NCBI RefSeq assembly: GCF_000524195.1
Contig: NW_020170436.1
Span: 346,246 to 410,245 of the forward strand
Reading direction: 5' to 3'
Origin: Echinococcus granulosus
Taxonomy: Eukaryota; Platyhelminthes; Cestoda; Cyclophyllidea; Taeniidae
DNA: 64,000 bases
Positions 17,990-28,600 of this stretch are shown here, one piece after another (the stretch's first letter is position 1; the number at the start of each line of letters is the position of its first letter). Under the pieces are notes generated by a model that saw only the letters and a program-made list of their open reading frames with translations, did not search any database and had not been told where the DNA came from. Both the position numbers and the translations under genes were made by a program.

Positions 17990-20080
17990 TAACCATCTGT
18001 TATCGAAGTAGTATGTTTTGTCTGTGGGAGCGAAGCAATATAAGCCACCTCATCGAAAGAAGACTGTACGGTATAGAGTCCAAATACCTCCCACCTCACA
18101 TCCCCCAACTGCACTTGTTGATGCCTACTTATTATATAAGTAGTATATGGTGTTCATAGGGTTGCAATAGTCTAAATTATTTCTTCCATCAGACTAAACT
18201 GATAATGCCTGTCTCAGAGGATAAAACAATGTCACGCAGTAAATGCCCCGAAAATTTCCAGCCGTTTATCACTTTAACACGTTTCCGACACTACCTGCTT
18301 GTTATATAAGTAGCATTTCTTGCGCTCGTTTTAGCTGTTTCCACTGTCAGAAGAGATGCAAATGGCTGCTTTAGGGGTCCAAGTAGTATTACAGAGCAAA
18401 TAAATAAAATATTTCCCACGCTACACATCCCAATCCCTGCTTAGTGCTGTCTACTCGCTTTATAAGTAGTATCCGCTATCAAAGATATTGCGACAGTTTG
18501 TGCCGTTTCTGCTACCAACGCAAGGTGGCAATGCCTGGTTTAGAGGCCCAAGTAAAATCAAGCCTGTGATATTCCAAATACTTCTCCCATTAAATCTTCT
18601 AACCTTTTTTGTGGTGCTGATCTATAATATAAGTAGTATTTACCATCTGGGGGATTACATCCGTTGTAGCTGTTCCCACTGTTAGGGTGAGATAAGACTG
18701 TTTGTTCCAGGGGCCTAAATAACACCGCACAGCAGACCAGCCTAACACTTCTCACCTTACACCTCCCAAATCTCTATTAACACTATCTTCTTATTACGTA
18801 AGTAGTGTCTTTCGGACCGTAGGACTGCGACAGTTTGACCCGCTTCATTATATCTGCTGTCGGGTTGGGATGATAATGCTTGGTCCAGGGGGCAGAATAA
18901 CTTTACACAGCACCTAATCCAGGTGGATCACGCTTTGCAGCCTCCAACTTCACTTTATTGTGGTGCCTACTTATTATATAAGCAGTATTTGTTGTCTGAA
19001 GAGTTGGAGCATTGTAAGTTATTTTAAGCATTATTAGGCTAAGCTGACAACGCCTGACTCAGTAATTAAAAAAGCACCACACGGTAAAAACACCGAATAG
19101 TTCCGACTACATGTTTTCCAATTCACTTCTTGCAACACCTAGTTGTTACATAAGTAGTATTTGCTACCTGGAGGATGGCAACAGTTTATACAGTTTCTGG
19201 TGTCAGTGTAAGATGACAATGCCTGAAGTAGAGGCCTGCATAGCATTGCACGGGATTCAATCCAATTACTTTCAAGTCTACACCTCCCAACTCTTCTTAC
19301 CCTGCATACTTATAACGTAAGTAGTACTTACTGTCAGAAGGCTTGCTACAGATCAAGCTACTTCATTAAAACTGCTGTCAAGTTGGGGCGATAATGCATG
19401 GTCCAGAGACCGAGGTAACATAACGCAGCAAACAATCCACGCAATTCCCGCCTTGCATCTCCCATCCCCGCTTTTTGACGCCTACTTCCCATATAAGTGG
19501 TATGTGCAGCCCAAAAGGTTAGAACAGTTTAGGTTATTTTCCCTATCGGGCTAAGCTGATGATGCTTGACTTATGGATTAAAAGTATACCATGCGGGTAA
19601 TGATCCAAATATTTTCAACCATATATCATCCAACTCGATCCTGGCAATGGCTACTTGTTATGTAAGTAGTATTCGTCGTCTGGGGGTTCCGGCTGTTTCT
19701 GGTGGCAGCCTGGGACGGTAATGCTTAATCCAGAGGTCTACATAACGTCAAACAGAAGATACTGCGAGCAAATCTCGCTCTACAACTACCAACCCTCCTC
19801 TCTGTAATGCCTACCTGTTTTCTAAGTAGTATTTGCTCTCTGAGAGATTGAGACTGCCTATCCTGCCTGATCCCGAGGTCTGCATGACATTACATAGCAA
19901 ACGAGCCAAATAATTCCCATTCTAAGCACCCCAACTCATTTGAATGCTACTTGCTTACCATATAAGTAGCACCTTGTCTGAGGGATTGGTAGAGTTTAAA
20001 ACGTTTCGTCCAATTTGCCGCCAACCTGGGCCGGTAATACTTGATTAAGAGGTTAAAGTGACATCACACCCACTAGTTCT
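17990..20080. repeat. Diverged ~166 bp tandem array, about 13 units, palindrome in each
   Basis: Thirteen units are marked by a conserved AAGTAGTAT-type block ending at 18011, 18143, 18313, 18469, 18636, 18805, 18985, 19157, 19324, 19500, 19669, 19829 and 19969. Spacing averages about 166 bases after the first. In most units this block is the right arm of a palindrome, best as CTACTTATTATATAAGTAG at 18125-18143. Each unit also carries a GRTAATGCYTG block and a CACCTCCCAACTC-type block. Units fall into variants: the one with TTCATTA...CTGCTGTC occurs at 18805 and 19324, and the one with GGCTAAGCTGA after them at 18985 and 19500, giving a repeated C-A-B order of about 515 bp. No tRNA, rRNA or protein is recognisable in it. 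It starts about 350 bases upstream of the FoxJ1-like start codon. Confidence 0.85.
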
Positions 20081-20307
20081 GAGTTATTTGGCCGGAAAAC
20101 GAAACACTCTCCTGAAGAAAAGTCTTTTAGATTTGTCCAAATAATTGGATACCATCTCACAACGGTGGAGAATCTCTCAGACGACCGAATTCAACGAAGG
20201 TGTCCGTGTGCGTACGAGTGTGGAACGGTTGAGAGCTGAAAAAACGATTAGCCGGCACAGCTAGGCTGGCAATGGCTTGAAGGTGCTTCTGCCTCATACT
20301 TAAACGA

Positions 20308-20965
20308 TCAAAAAAGGCAATTTGACGATCCCCATTCCGCGCCGGCTATCACAGGGTAGGAACGAAAGCCACACCAAGTCACTTGTATCCCGAGAGAGAT
20401 GGTTCCCATCGTGAATCTCGACGACCTTTCAGCAGGCACGTTGGTTTGTACAGAGTAGAGGATGCCAAACAACGGCTGGAGGGCAATTAGACAGTAACAC
20501 CTTGCTTCCATTCAGCCATCCCACGCTTCCTGCTATTGGGGCAACAAAGAGGACCTCATGGCCTGGAGAGAGCTTATTTCGATGACATGAAAAGCATAGA
20601 CGGGCGCACACCAGCCTATCGGTAGGGTTTCCTCTATCCACTGTGCTCTCTACCAATTTCTCCTCATAATTAATCCTCTCAGCATGCCCAATGGAACCGA
20701 TACGATTGAAGGTTGCCTGCTTTTCGAACTGAATAGCGCTGGGCTCTTCGTAACATTCGAGGAGTGGTGATGTCTCTACAGCACCCCTAGGACTGCGTTC
20801 GACTGGGTTGGAAAGGCGAACACTCAACCATAACCAAATACTCTTTAAATAATGTCTCCGAGTCCTTTCCACCAATTCTGCTGAAGCTTTCGCTCTTCCA
20901 GTGTCAAACCAATTACTTGAGTTAGTCATGTAACAACACCGAATCGGAAAAATTTGGATGTCCAA
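20308..20965 (-). CDS. Unrecognised open frames downstream of NOG1 (178 aa and 67 aa)
   Basis: A 178-codon frame at 20965-20429 overlaps a second frame at 20511-20308 on the same strand. The first begins with or just before MTNSSNWFDTGRAKASAELV and has a mixed, fairly protein-like composition with an Arg/Glu-rich N-terminal third. No family was recognised, no good splice partner was found, and it may be a gene, a pseudogene or chance. It lies 123 bases beyond the NOG1 stop codon on the same strand. The rest of 20080-21088 is featureless. Confidence 0.25.
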
Positions 20966-21088
20966 CTAAATACCGACACAGCAGACAAATACTACTCTGC
21001 TTTCACAAGCAAAAACATTTTTATAGAGGTACCAAAAGCTGATTAACCGCAGGTAGGGAGAGGAATTATGAACAAGAGATAGTGGAGC

Positions 21089-23820
21089 TTAACGACGTTG
21101 TGTCTTGCCGATGGATCGCTTGCCCGAGAAGAGGTGTTTGGGTCGGAGGTTGGGGATGTGTCGGTCCGCTTCGCCTTTGCGTGACTTTGCACCCACACGA
21201 CGCGCCACGTCGACGCGTGCGCGCCGCACAGCTGCCGCATATGCCGCGTCGTCGCGCACACCGGAGCGGGCGCGCGGTTTCGAGCTTCGTTCCACCGCCG
21301 CTGCGTGCGCCGCCTCGCTCCTCGCCACCGACAGCGAGGCCGCGCGTCGCTTGGCCGCTGCCTGACGTCGTTCTCGACTCTGCTCCACCTAAAACGGAGA
21401 GCGAAAATTGACAGGCAGCTGAAACACGCTTTTATGAGCGCAAGAACCGGTGCGTTAATTGAACACCCGCAATACATTTCGACAAAACTACCAAAAAATG
21501 CGGACGAACTCACTTCTCGACTAACATCCACCGGTAGACCGAGTTTTCCAAGTTCTTTTTTCATCTGCTTGGCAGAGACACCTTTTTCAGCACGCGAAAT
21601 GCGTCCCTTCTCCTTATTCTTCCGAGCTTGTGATTCGAGAATTCGCAGTGCCCGTGCCTCACGAATTCTACAGCATCAATGGATGATCAGTCAGTGAACC
21701 GGCTGAGTGTAATGTTAGCACCACAGACTAGCGCAAAGACGTCCAAGTACTCACTTCTTAGCCGTAATCCTAAGTTTCTGCATGTCAGGATCAGCATCGT
21801 CTGGGTCCTCCTCCTCGTCATAGACTCCCGCCTCTTCCATAGCCTTTTCCTGCTCCTCCAATTCATTCAGCCTAGCCTCAATATCGGGATCGAAGAAGTC
21901 GGCGATATTGTGACCATCCACAATCTCGGGAATAATGTCGTTGCGTTCATGTGGGTTTTTCAACAACCAGTGATCGCGCAGATTAAGGTAGAAATCATCG
22001 CCTTCAGCCAACTCGCGATCTCGCATTGTCATCGGCCGCTTGGCTGTTGGCGGCTGGGCTGAGGCGTCTCCGTCAATCTCCATGGCTGTCGTCTCCTCGG
22101 CTGCACGTTTCAGACGACGCTTTTCCAGCACGGTTTCTGGGATATTTGGCGGACGATCGGCCAGAATCTGGAGGTAGCGAAAAAGTGTCAATGTAGTCAG
22201 TAAAGGAAGACAAGACGTACAAGACTTTTCGGTCATTTTTAGAATTAAAACCTTCGGTTGAAGTAGCACACTGGAGTGCTCAATTTAAACGATATTAGTC
22301 TACTTATACTGCACTTAAAGAGGTTGCAACTTGCCCCCTTGGGTCGCGCAATGTACAGTCGGTTGGCAATCGAGCCTTCACGGAGGCTAGCAGCACCAGC
22401 TCGCAGTTTCGCCTCCACACGGCGAGTGAGAAGGTCGTCACAGGCACGAGCCCTCACCTCCATGACTCCGTCGCCCAGGAGAGTCGACATCTCCATAAAG
22501 AGTGGCTTCTCCTGCCCTGTTTCCTCTTCGCCCGGGAGGCGACACATTGCGGTTACAAGTTCTCGATCCTCGTCGGAGAGCGAGGCCAGATTCTTCACGT
22601 CTGACTAAAAATTTAAAGGTCTGCTTACTACACATAAACAAGACTGTTATTGTTGTCTCAAAAGCAGACCCAGATTATGAAATTTTTCCGGATGCAATAA
22701 ACACATATTATTATCAATAGACACGTTCTAGTTTTGTTATGGAGCAGGAAAGATGTAAACGCAGGCCATCCATCTTACCTTATTAGCGACAACCAGCAGC
22801 GGTTTGTTGGAGAATAGGGGGCTGAGGCTCTTGAACAATGAAACCTGCTGTTCAACAGAGTAGCCGCACTGTTCCGACAGATCCATAAGATAGATAACTG
22901 CGGCCTGAAGATGAGCCAGAGCAGTAATAGCGACCATTTCAATGGTGTTGTGTTCGTCCAGCGGGCGGTCTAACACGCCTGGAGTGTCGATAACTTGCCA
23001 TCGAAGGTTCTTGTAGTCCGTATGACCCAGGAAGAGTGATTTCGTGGTGAATGGGAAAGGTTGAACATCCACGTCTGCCCGTGTGATCTAAAGCACTGGC
23101 TTTGAGAGGGCTGATGCCGTACCTTGTTGATGAAGCTAGACTTTCCAACATTTGGGAAGCCACAAACGATCAGTGTACGCGTATCCGGATTGATACTCGG
23201 TAGTCGAGAGAGGTGTTGACGGGTGTCCTCCAAAAACTTGAGGTTGTTTGCTTGACGCTTAATGACAGTACACATTCTGAAGAGCAAATGAAGAATAAGA
23301 GGGTAAAGCTCACCTGCCCAAAGCTGTCCGTTTCAGCGTCTTGCATTGATAGAGTGATTCGCCATACTTCAGCATCTTGACTTGATCCCGAGCAATACTA
23401 GTTGAGGTTTATCGCAGCAGTAAAGTACTTACCCGTCAATGATATTTTTAGCTGTATTAATCTGACCAAGAGCCAACTTATAATGATCTTTAGAGTAAAG
23501 AACGTTGATCAAGTCTGCGTAAAATGGGTGAATACTCTAAAAAATCCTTAAAAGGCAACCATATTACCTCCACCATAGGAAATTCAGTGACAATAGCATT
23601 CAGCTTATCGTGGAAGAATTGCTGGCAAGTCTTCACTTTTCTCATGTAAAAATTCCGAATACGAGGCATAGGATACTGTTTGTGAATAACAGTAGGGGTT
23701 TTCCTTTGGGTTTTTGACAATACGATGTCAATAAATTCCTAGAAGAAGAATAAAACAGGAAATGAAACGCACCTTTGAAGAAGGAACAACTGTAATACTC
23801 TTGAAATTGTAACCTGACAT
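21089..23820 (-). CDS. GTPBP4: Nucleolar GTP-binding protein 1 (NOG1/GTPBP4)
   Basis: NOG1 is a nucleolar GTPase needed for maturation of the pre-60S ribosomal subunit. Ten exons join perfectly in phase: 23820-23773, 23738-23568, 23536-23433, 23397-23314, 23276-23123, 23087-22779, 22604-22335, 22167-21755, 21667-21514 and 21388-21089, giving 668 residues (the human protein is 634). Visible are [20 protein letters not shown] at the start, [15 protein letters not shown], the G1 loop [10 protein letters not shown]3 DTPG, G4 NKSD (spanning an intron), [20 protein letters not shown], and the C-terminal GEADRHIPN and [17 protein letters not shown]. The final exon has a GC-rich Ala/Arg-rich insert. 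Introns 1-5 are only 31-37 nt. The intron after exon 7 starts with GC (GCAAGT) instead of GT. Start fixed by the conserved first residues. Confidence 0.97.
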
Positions 23821-24335
23821 CGCGGATGAAAGCAGCACGAGCGATCTACAAAGAAGCGCTGCAACTTCAGAAACAACTAAACAAAATCCGAAGATCCATT
23901 TGGCCGTTAAACTTATCAGCTCTCGACAATCTCAGAGGTCTTTTATACTTTCAAATGTGCTAGAACTGCTTAGTTACCTTAATTTTCAAAAGAATTTTAT
24001 CAAGAGTGGTAGCATCATTTTCTTGTCTACATAAAGGGCTTCGCCAGCCAAACAGGTCATTTCCGGCTTTTCGGAGTCTTGGTGTTTAAAGCTATCCTAA
24101 GAAATAGTCCTTTGGCACTGCCTTACTAAGTGGCGATTTCATATACTTCATAAAAATGTGCTCTAACATGCTGATATTTGGTGTCGGATTTACATAATGG
24201 ACACATGAAACAGTTGACAAACCTATTCACTAATATATTGTTGGTATTGTATACAAGTCTGACAAAAATGTGTACAGTGGATGCAATACGTTAGTGGTTT
24301 ATTCAACTCCTGATTTTGTTTAAGGTAATTTTTAT
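23821..24335. other. Intergenic, upstream of NOG1, nothing recognised
   Basis: This AT-rich segment holds no open frame of note and no clear core promoter. It separates NOG1 from a repeat-rich block. Confidence 0.5.
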
Positions 24336-24339
24336 CCTG

Positions 24340-24475
24340 GCCACTTTACCTTCTCCAGATGTTTCGGCCTACTGGCCACTCTACTAGCCCTAAACCATAC
24401 TGCATATCAAATATGTATATTTCTGAGTACTGTGTCCTCTTCCGTGTTCAGGGAAGTCTCTGATCGCTACGTTCG
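24340..24475 (+). repeat. Dispersed repeat A, plus-strand copy
   Basis: It carries CTACTGGCCACTCTACTAGC, TGAGTACTGTGTCCTCTTCC and AGGGAAGTCTCTGATCGCTA in the same order as copies A1 and A2. With the reverse-oriented copy at 24785-24960 it makes an inverted pair. Confidence 0.55.
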
Positions 24476-24784
24476 TGGCAGCCGAAAGCAAACTTCTTTT
24501 TGGGGGACATGTACCCTGATTCCTACGGTTAAGCGACTGACTTTAGCTGAGAGGAAAAGCTCGCATGCTATGGTTCTACAGAAAAGTTGTCAACACCTGT
24601 ACAAAGGTACTATCTGGATAGAGCATAGACAGATATATGGCGAGACTCACCGATCTCCTCTACCCTATTCCTAGTGTTCCTAGAACAGCCTGATTGATTT
24701 GGTTTTAACATTTTTGTTAAGGAGGAAAGAGCAGGAGGAATGGTACAATGTTTATTGATGAGAAGAACCGCAATCTGGCGACGA

Positions 24785-24960
24785 CCCTGTAGCGTCCCGG
24801 GACTCCCTGAAGACGAAAGAAGACACAATACTCGGGCAGAATATATATATATTCAGCACGGAGAAGGTGTCTGGGCTATTGGCATGGCCCAAAAGGCCAG
24901 CCCACCCAGCGAGGTACAAGGGGCTAATTCGAAGTACAAAAAGTGGCGCCTCACCAGAAC
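24785..24960 (-). repeat. Dispersed repeat A, minus-strand copy
   Basis: Read on the minus strand it matches copy A1 closely: TACCTCGCTGGGTGGGCTGG, GGGCCATGCCAATAGCCCAG, ATTCTGCCCGAGTATTGTGT, CTTCAGGGAGTCCCGGGACG. This is the best-conserved pair in the window and indicates relatively recent spread. A short AT run (ATATATATAT) lies inside. Confidence 0.75.
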
Positions 24961-25064
24961 CGAGGGATAAACCACTATCGTATTACGACCCTTTCACCAG
25001 ATTCGAAATTCCAGACTGCCTCCTCCTTGAAAGGTACGTTATAACAACATAAGTATTACGCAGA

Positions 25065-25148
25065 TATGTGGCTGGGCAGGACTGACTTGGGAACGAAGTT
25101 GTAGGGAGAAACAGACGCGAAACTTAACCCCCCCCGCCCCGGAGCTGT
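25065..25148. repeat. Repeat B left of assembly gap
   Basis: GGCTGGGCAGGACTGACTTG through ACAGACGCGAAACTTAACCC resembles 34550-34615, which has GACTGAGC-like and ACAGGCGCGAAACCTAACCC blocks in the same order. It ends in a C-rich run next to the gap. Confidence 0.55.
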
Positions 25149-25248
25149 NNNNNNNNNNNNNNNNNNNNNNNNNNNNNNNNNNNNNNNNNNNNNNNNNNNN
25201 NNNNNNNNNNNNNNNNNNNNNNNNNNNNNNNNNNNNNNNNNNNNNNNN
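25149..25248. other. Assembly gap of 100 N
   Basis: Exactly 100 undetermined bases, so probably a placeholder of unknown true length. Left flank ends ...CTTAACCCCCCCCGCCCC and right flank is ...GGGAGGGGGGGGGGGTTAAGG; the reverse complement of the right flank begins CCTTAACCCCCCCC, so the gap sits between inverted sequences. Confidence 0.95.
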
Positions 25249-25633
25249 CTTCGTCCGACCTACGTAGAGGGAGGGGGGGGGGGTTAAGGAGCTACAGTGT
25301 TAGAATGGGAACTACAATCCTAGCTAAACGCCTTTTATTCTGTTTGCATTCGAAGTAAATGCAAATACAAATATTTGCATCAGATATAATTTCACTACAC
25401 GTTTAAAAATCAAGGCATTCTCAGCACTAAGATGCTTTTGTATGGGAATTTGGAGACACGATGCGTTCCTCATATATGCCTTTTTAGTGAAAGTAATATT
25501 GGGGATAAGAATGAGCTGTTGTCTATATTGATACTTAACGAGAAGCCTCGTAATTCTCCTATCGTGGCATGAGCAAAACTTGTTGAGATGTGCTTGTCCA
25601 CCTATAGCCCGTGTGCTCATTCGCCTCTGGGCA

Positions 25634-28600
25634 ATGTCAAAGCTGGGTGAAGGCTATAATGTTCTTGTCGTCGGAGCCGGTGGAATCGGTTGTGAACTTT
25701 TGAAAAATCTCGTTTACAGTGGATTTAAGAAGATCTCGCTAGTAGGCCCCTTCAACATCTTTTACTTGGTAGATTGACTTAGACACCATAGATGTAAGCA
25801 ATTTGAATAGACAGTTTCTCTTTCGAAAGATTCACGTTGGAAAATCTAAAGCCGAGGTAACATCTTCGATTTAGTCCGGTATTCTGCCCTTAGGTGGCTT
25901 CTGAGAGCATCAAACAATTGCGGAACGATGTTGATTTGACACCCTACCATGCGAGCATATTCAGTTCCCGATTCAATGATGAGTTTTTCAAACAGTTTGA
26001 CATCGTTTTCAGTGCCCTTGATAATCAAGGTTTGTGCAGGAAATTGGGCTAAATACTGTTGCTTTCCAGCTGCAAGACGTCACATCAACCGAATGTGTGT
26101 CTACCTAAACAAGCCCATTATTGAATCCGGAACTGCGGGTTATTTAGGTCAAGTGGAGCCTTTAGTCTACGCTGAAAGGACTCCAAAAGGACCTCAAGCA
26201 CCCTGTTTTGAGTGCACCCCGAGGGCGAATGATAGACGAACTTATCCCACTTGTACTATTCGTAATACTCCCTCAGAACCGGTTCATTGCGTTGTCTGGG
26301 CGAAATTCCTCTTTAAGTTAGTTCTTTTTCATACAGAAATAATTTGTGGTGTGATTTGAAATTGCTATGCACCGTCTTGCCTTTCAGTCAACTTTTTGGA
26401 GAGGCGGATTTTGAGAACGAGGAAGTTTCTCCCGATATGGACGACCCAGAAGCACAGAACTCCAAAAACCACCAGGATGATGAAAAATCTGAAGAAAACA
26501 GCTCCTTATGGTCGCGAACCGCTGATTCCTGCGACTTCTCTATGAGTCCCGAAGAGTCCCTCGCTTTGCGACTATTCAACAGGGACATCTCAACGTTGTT
26601 GAGCATGCGCAGCCTGTGGGTGGATCATCCAGATAGACGTGAACCGTGTCCACTGGATGCATGCACGTTGAAGGCGGCTAGAGCTCATCCAGGTACATGT
26701 CGTTGCATCCATCTACCACTTTGTACCTGGTTATGCACTTCACTTATGTTCGTGTGAATTTTTTTTTTTCAGGTCTAGATGGTAAAGACGGTGCAGAGGG
26801 CCTGCGAGACCAGCGACAAATGAGTTTGGAGGGCTGGATCAGTCTTTTCCTTTCCAGTACCAGAGCGCTGCGTGGGAAAGCAGGCCTCGCGGACCCTGCG
26901 GCCGGGGATCACAAACCGCTCGTGTGGGATAAGGTGGGTCGCTTCTCCTCTACTCGCTCTGCTATGTTCTCCGTTGCGGCAGTAATTTAACTGGAATTGA
27001 GTTAGCAACGATTTAAAGGAAGGGGACTATTGCTCAGAATGCCAATTGAAAGGACCTCGGTGTCGTTTATGCGCTGTTTTTCTTTGTCCCGCGACCTCGT
27101 CACTTGTTGGCTCCGTCCCGTAGACCAACCGGCCATTACAACCCCGTTTTATTTTTCTGGTCAAGCAACACCGTTTACAAAGGTAACAGGTCGCTCTTCT
27201 TCGATAATGAGCATCGTACATCTACTTTGTTGCTTTTTAACTCAACCAATCTGTTTGCCCACTGATTTTGCGCGATCATTTCTCATAAATACGGAGTACT
27301 TGCGTCAAATACAGGTGACGCTAACAGAAACAGTAGTAAAATGTGTTAAAACTGCGTCTTTTCTCGTCTTTTTTTCTGCTGGCATTTTAATTCACCTATC
27401 AAATAAATTATTCTGAGAAATTAGATTGGCCAAAAAATTACAAAAGCTTTTGGCTGCTTTAGGAATATTGCAGGACGTATTTGAGATGAAACTGATATTA
27501 CCGCCTGTTTGAACAGTTTTGGCATAAAAATACAGGGAATGGTTTGTAAAAGAACGAAATCACGGAGGCTGATTCACCCCTGTTGGTGTTTTCCTCCGGC
27601 TAGACAGTAGTGTATCCTGTAGGCTTCGGAAATTGCTTCAAGGAAAGTGGATCTTAACTCAAAAGACTACTGTTGACTAGTAGATTCCCTGACCGGATCG
27701 GCTCTCACGTTGGGCAAATGAAATGGAAAAAGTCTCATTAAAGTACACGAACTCATTTCACTCTCTTCCTTCACTGCGCTTATTTAAATGCCTCTCTGCA
27801 TTCAAGGGAAGGGGGAGATGGTCTTGTGTAGGTTGATGGAGAATACGTTAGGAAGTGCCTTTTATTAAGGAACCAAGAAGTCTAGCATTTGGATGATCTT
27901 GCTGCCATCAGTGGGAGAGAGGTAAATTTCATAGTATTCCCTCTGTCAATGCATGGAAGAATCGTGCTCTGTGAGAATCCACCGAACAGATCATTTCTTT
28001 CATTGCTACCCGTTTCCTGATAACCCCGAGGGTCATTTTAAAGGCTCATCATGCCTTCTCATGTTGTCAGTTTTGGAGCTGTTAGTTATTGGAAGTGGTT
28101 CATCTGAGAAAACTCTGCCAGCTCGTAGACTTCATTCTTGGCAAAGCAGAGCGGTTGTTGACTGGTGGAGACTTACCAAAAGCTGCGCACTTATTTATGG
28201 GGACCTTTCGCCTTTTTCAAAGACTGCGAAGGGGCACCTAAGGGCCATGATCACTGCTTATCGAGGCGTCGAAACAGTCTTCACTCCATTAAATATTACC
28301 GTTGGTGACGGAAATGTGACCCTCGTGTACACGAAAAGCTTTACTTCAATTTGTGAAGGCCCAATCTTCTTCTTGTGGGTCTCAACTTCACTGGTGTAGA
28401 AAAAACTTCCCATCTGAAAGGAAAGGGAATGCCGTGGCGCAACTCAGTGGCGGTTCTACTTTACCTGTCAGGAGCCGTTTATGGTGTGCTAGGGACGTTG
28501 AAGGATGGGAGTGTGAGATTACTAATTGTATTTGTTTGATAGGATTTTGTTGCCATTGCGCAACCTAATAAGTTTACGTAGTTTTTTTATAACTTGAACT

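Noticed and set aside
17990..20080. Hammerhead ribozyme or retrozyme array
   Set aside because: Units contain CTGATAATG-like text resembling the CUGANGA core, but no GAAA box at the right distance and no consistent flanking stems.
17990..20080. CRISPR array
   Set aside because: Units are ~166 bp and diverged along their length, not short identical repeats with unique spacers, and the genome is eukaryotic.
21082..21697. Long plus-strand frames opposite NOG1
   Set aside because: They are shadows of the GC-rich Ala/Arg-coding last exons of NOG1 on the minus strand.
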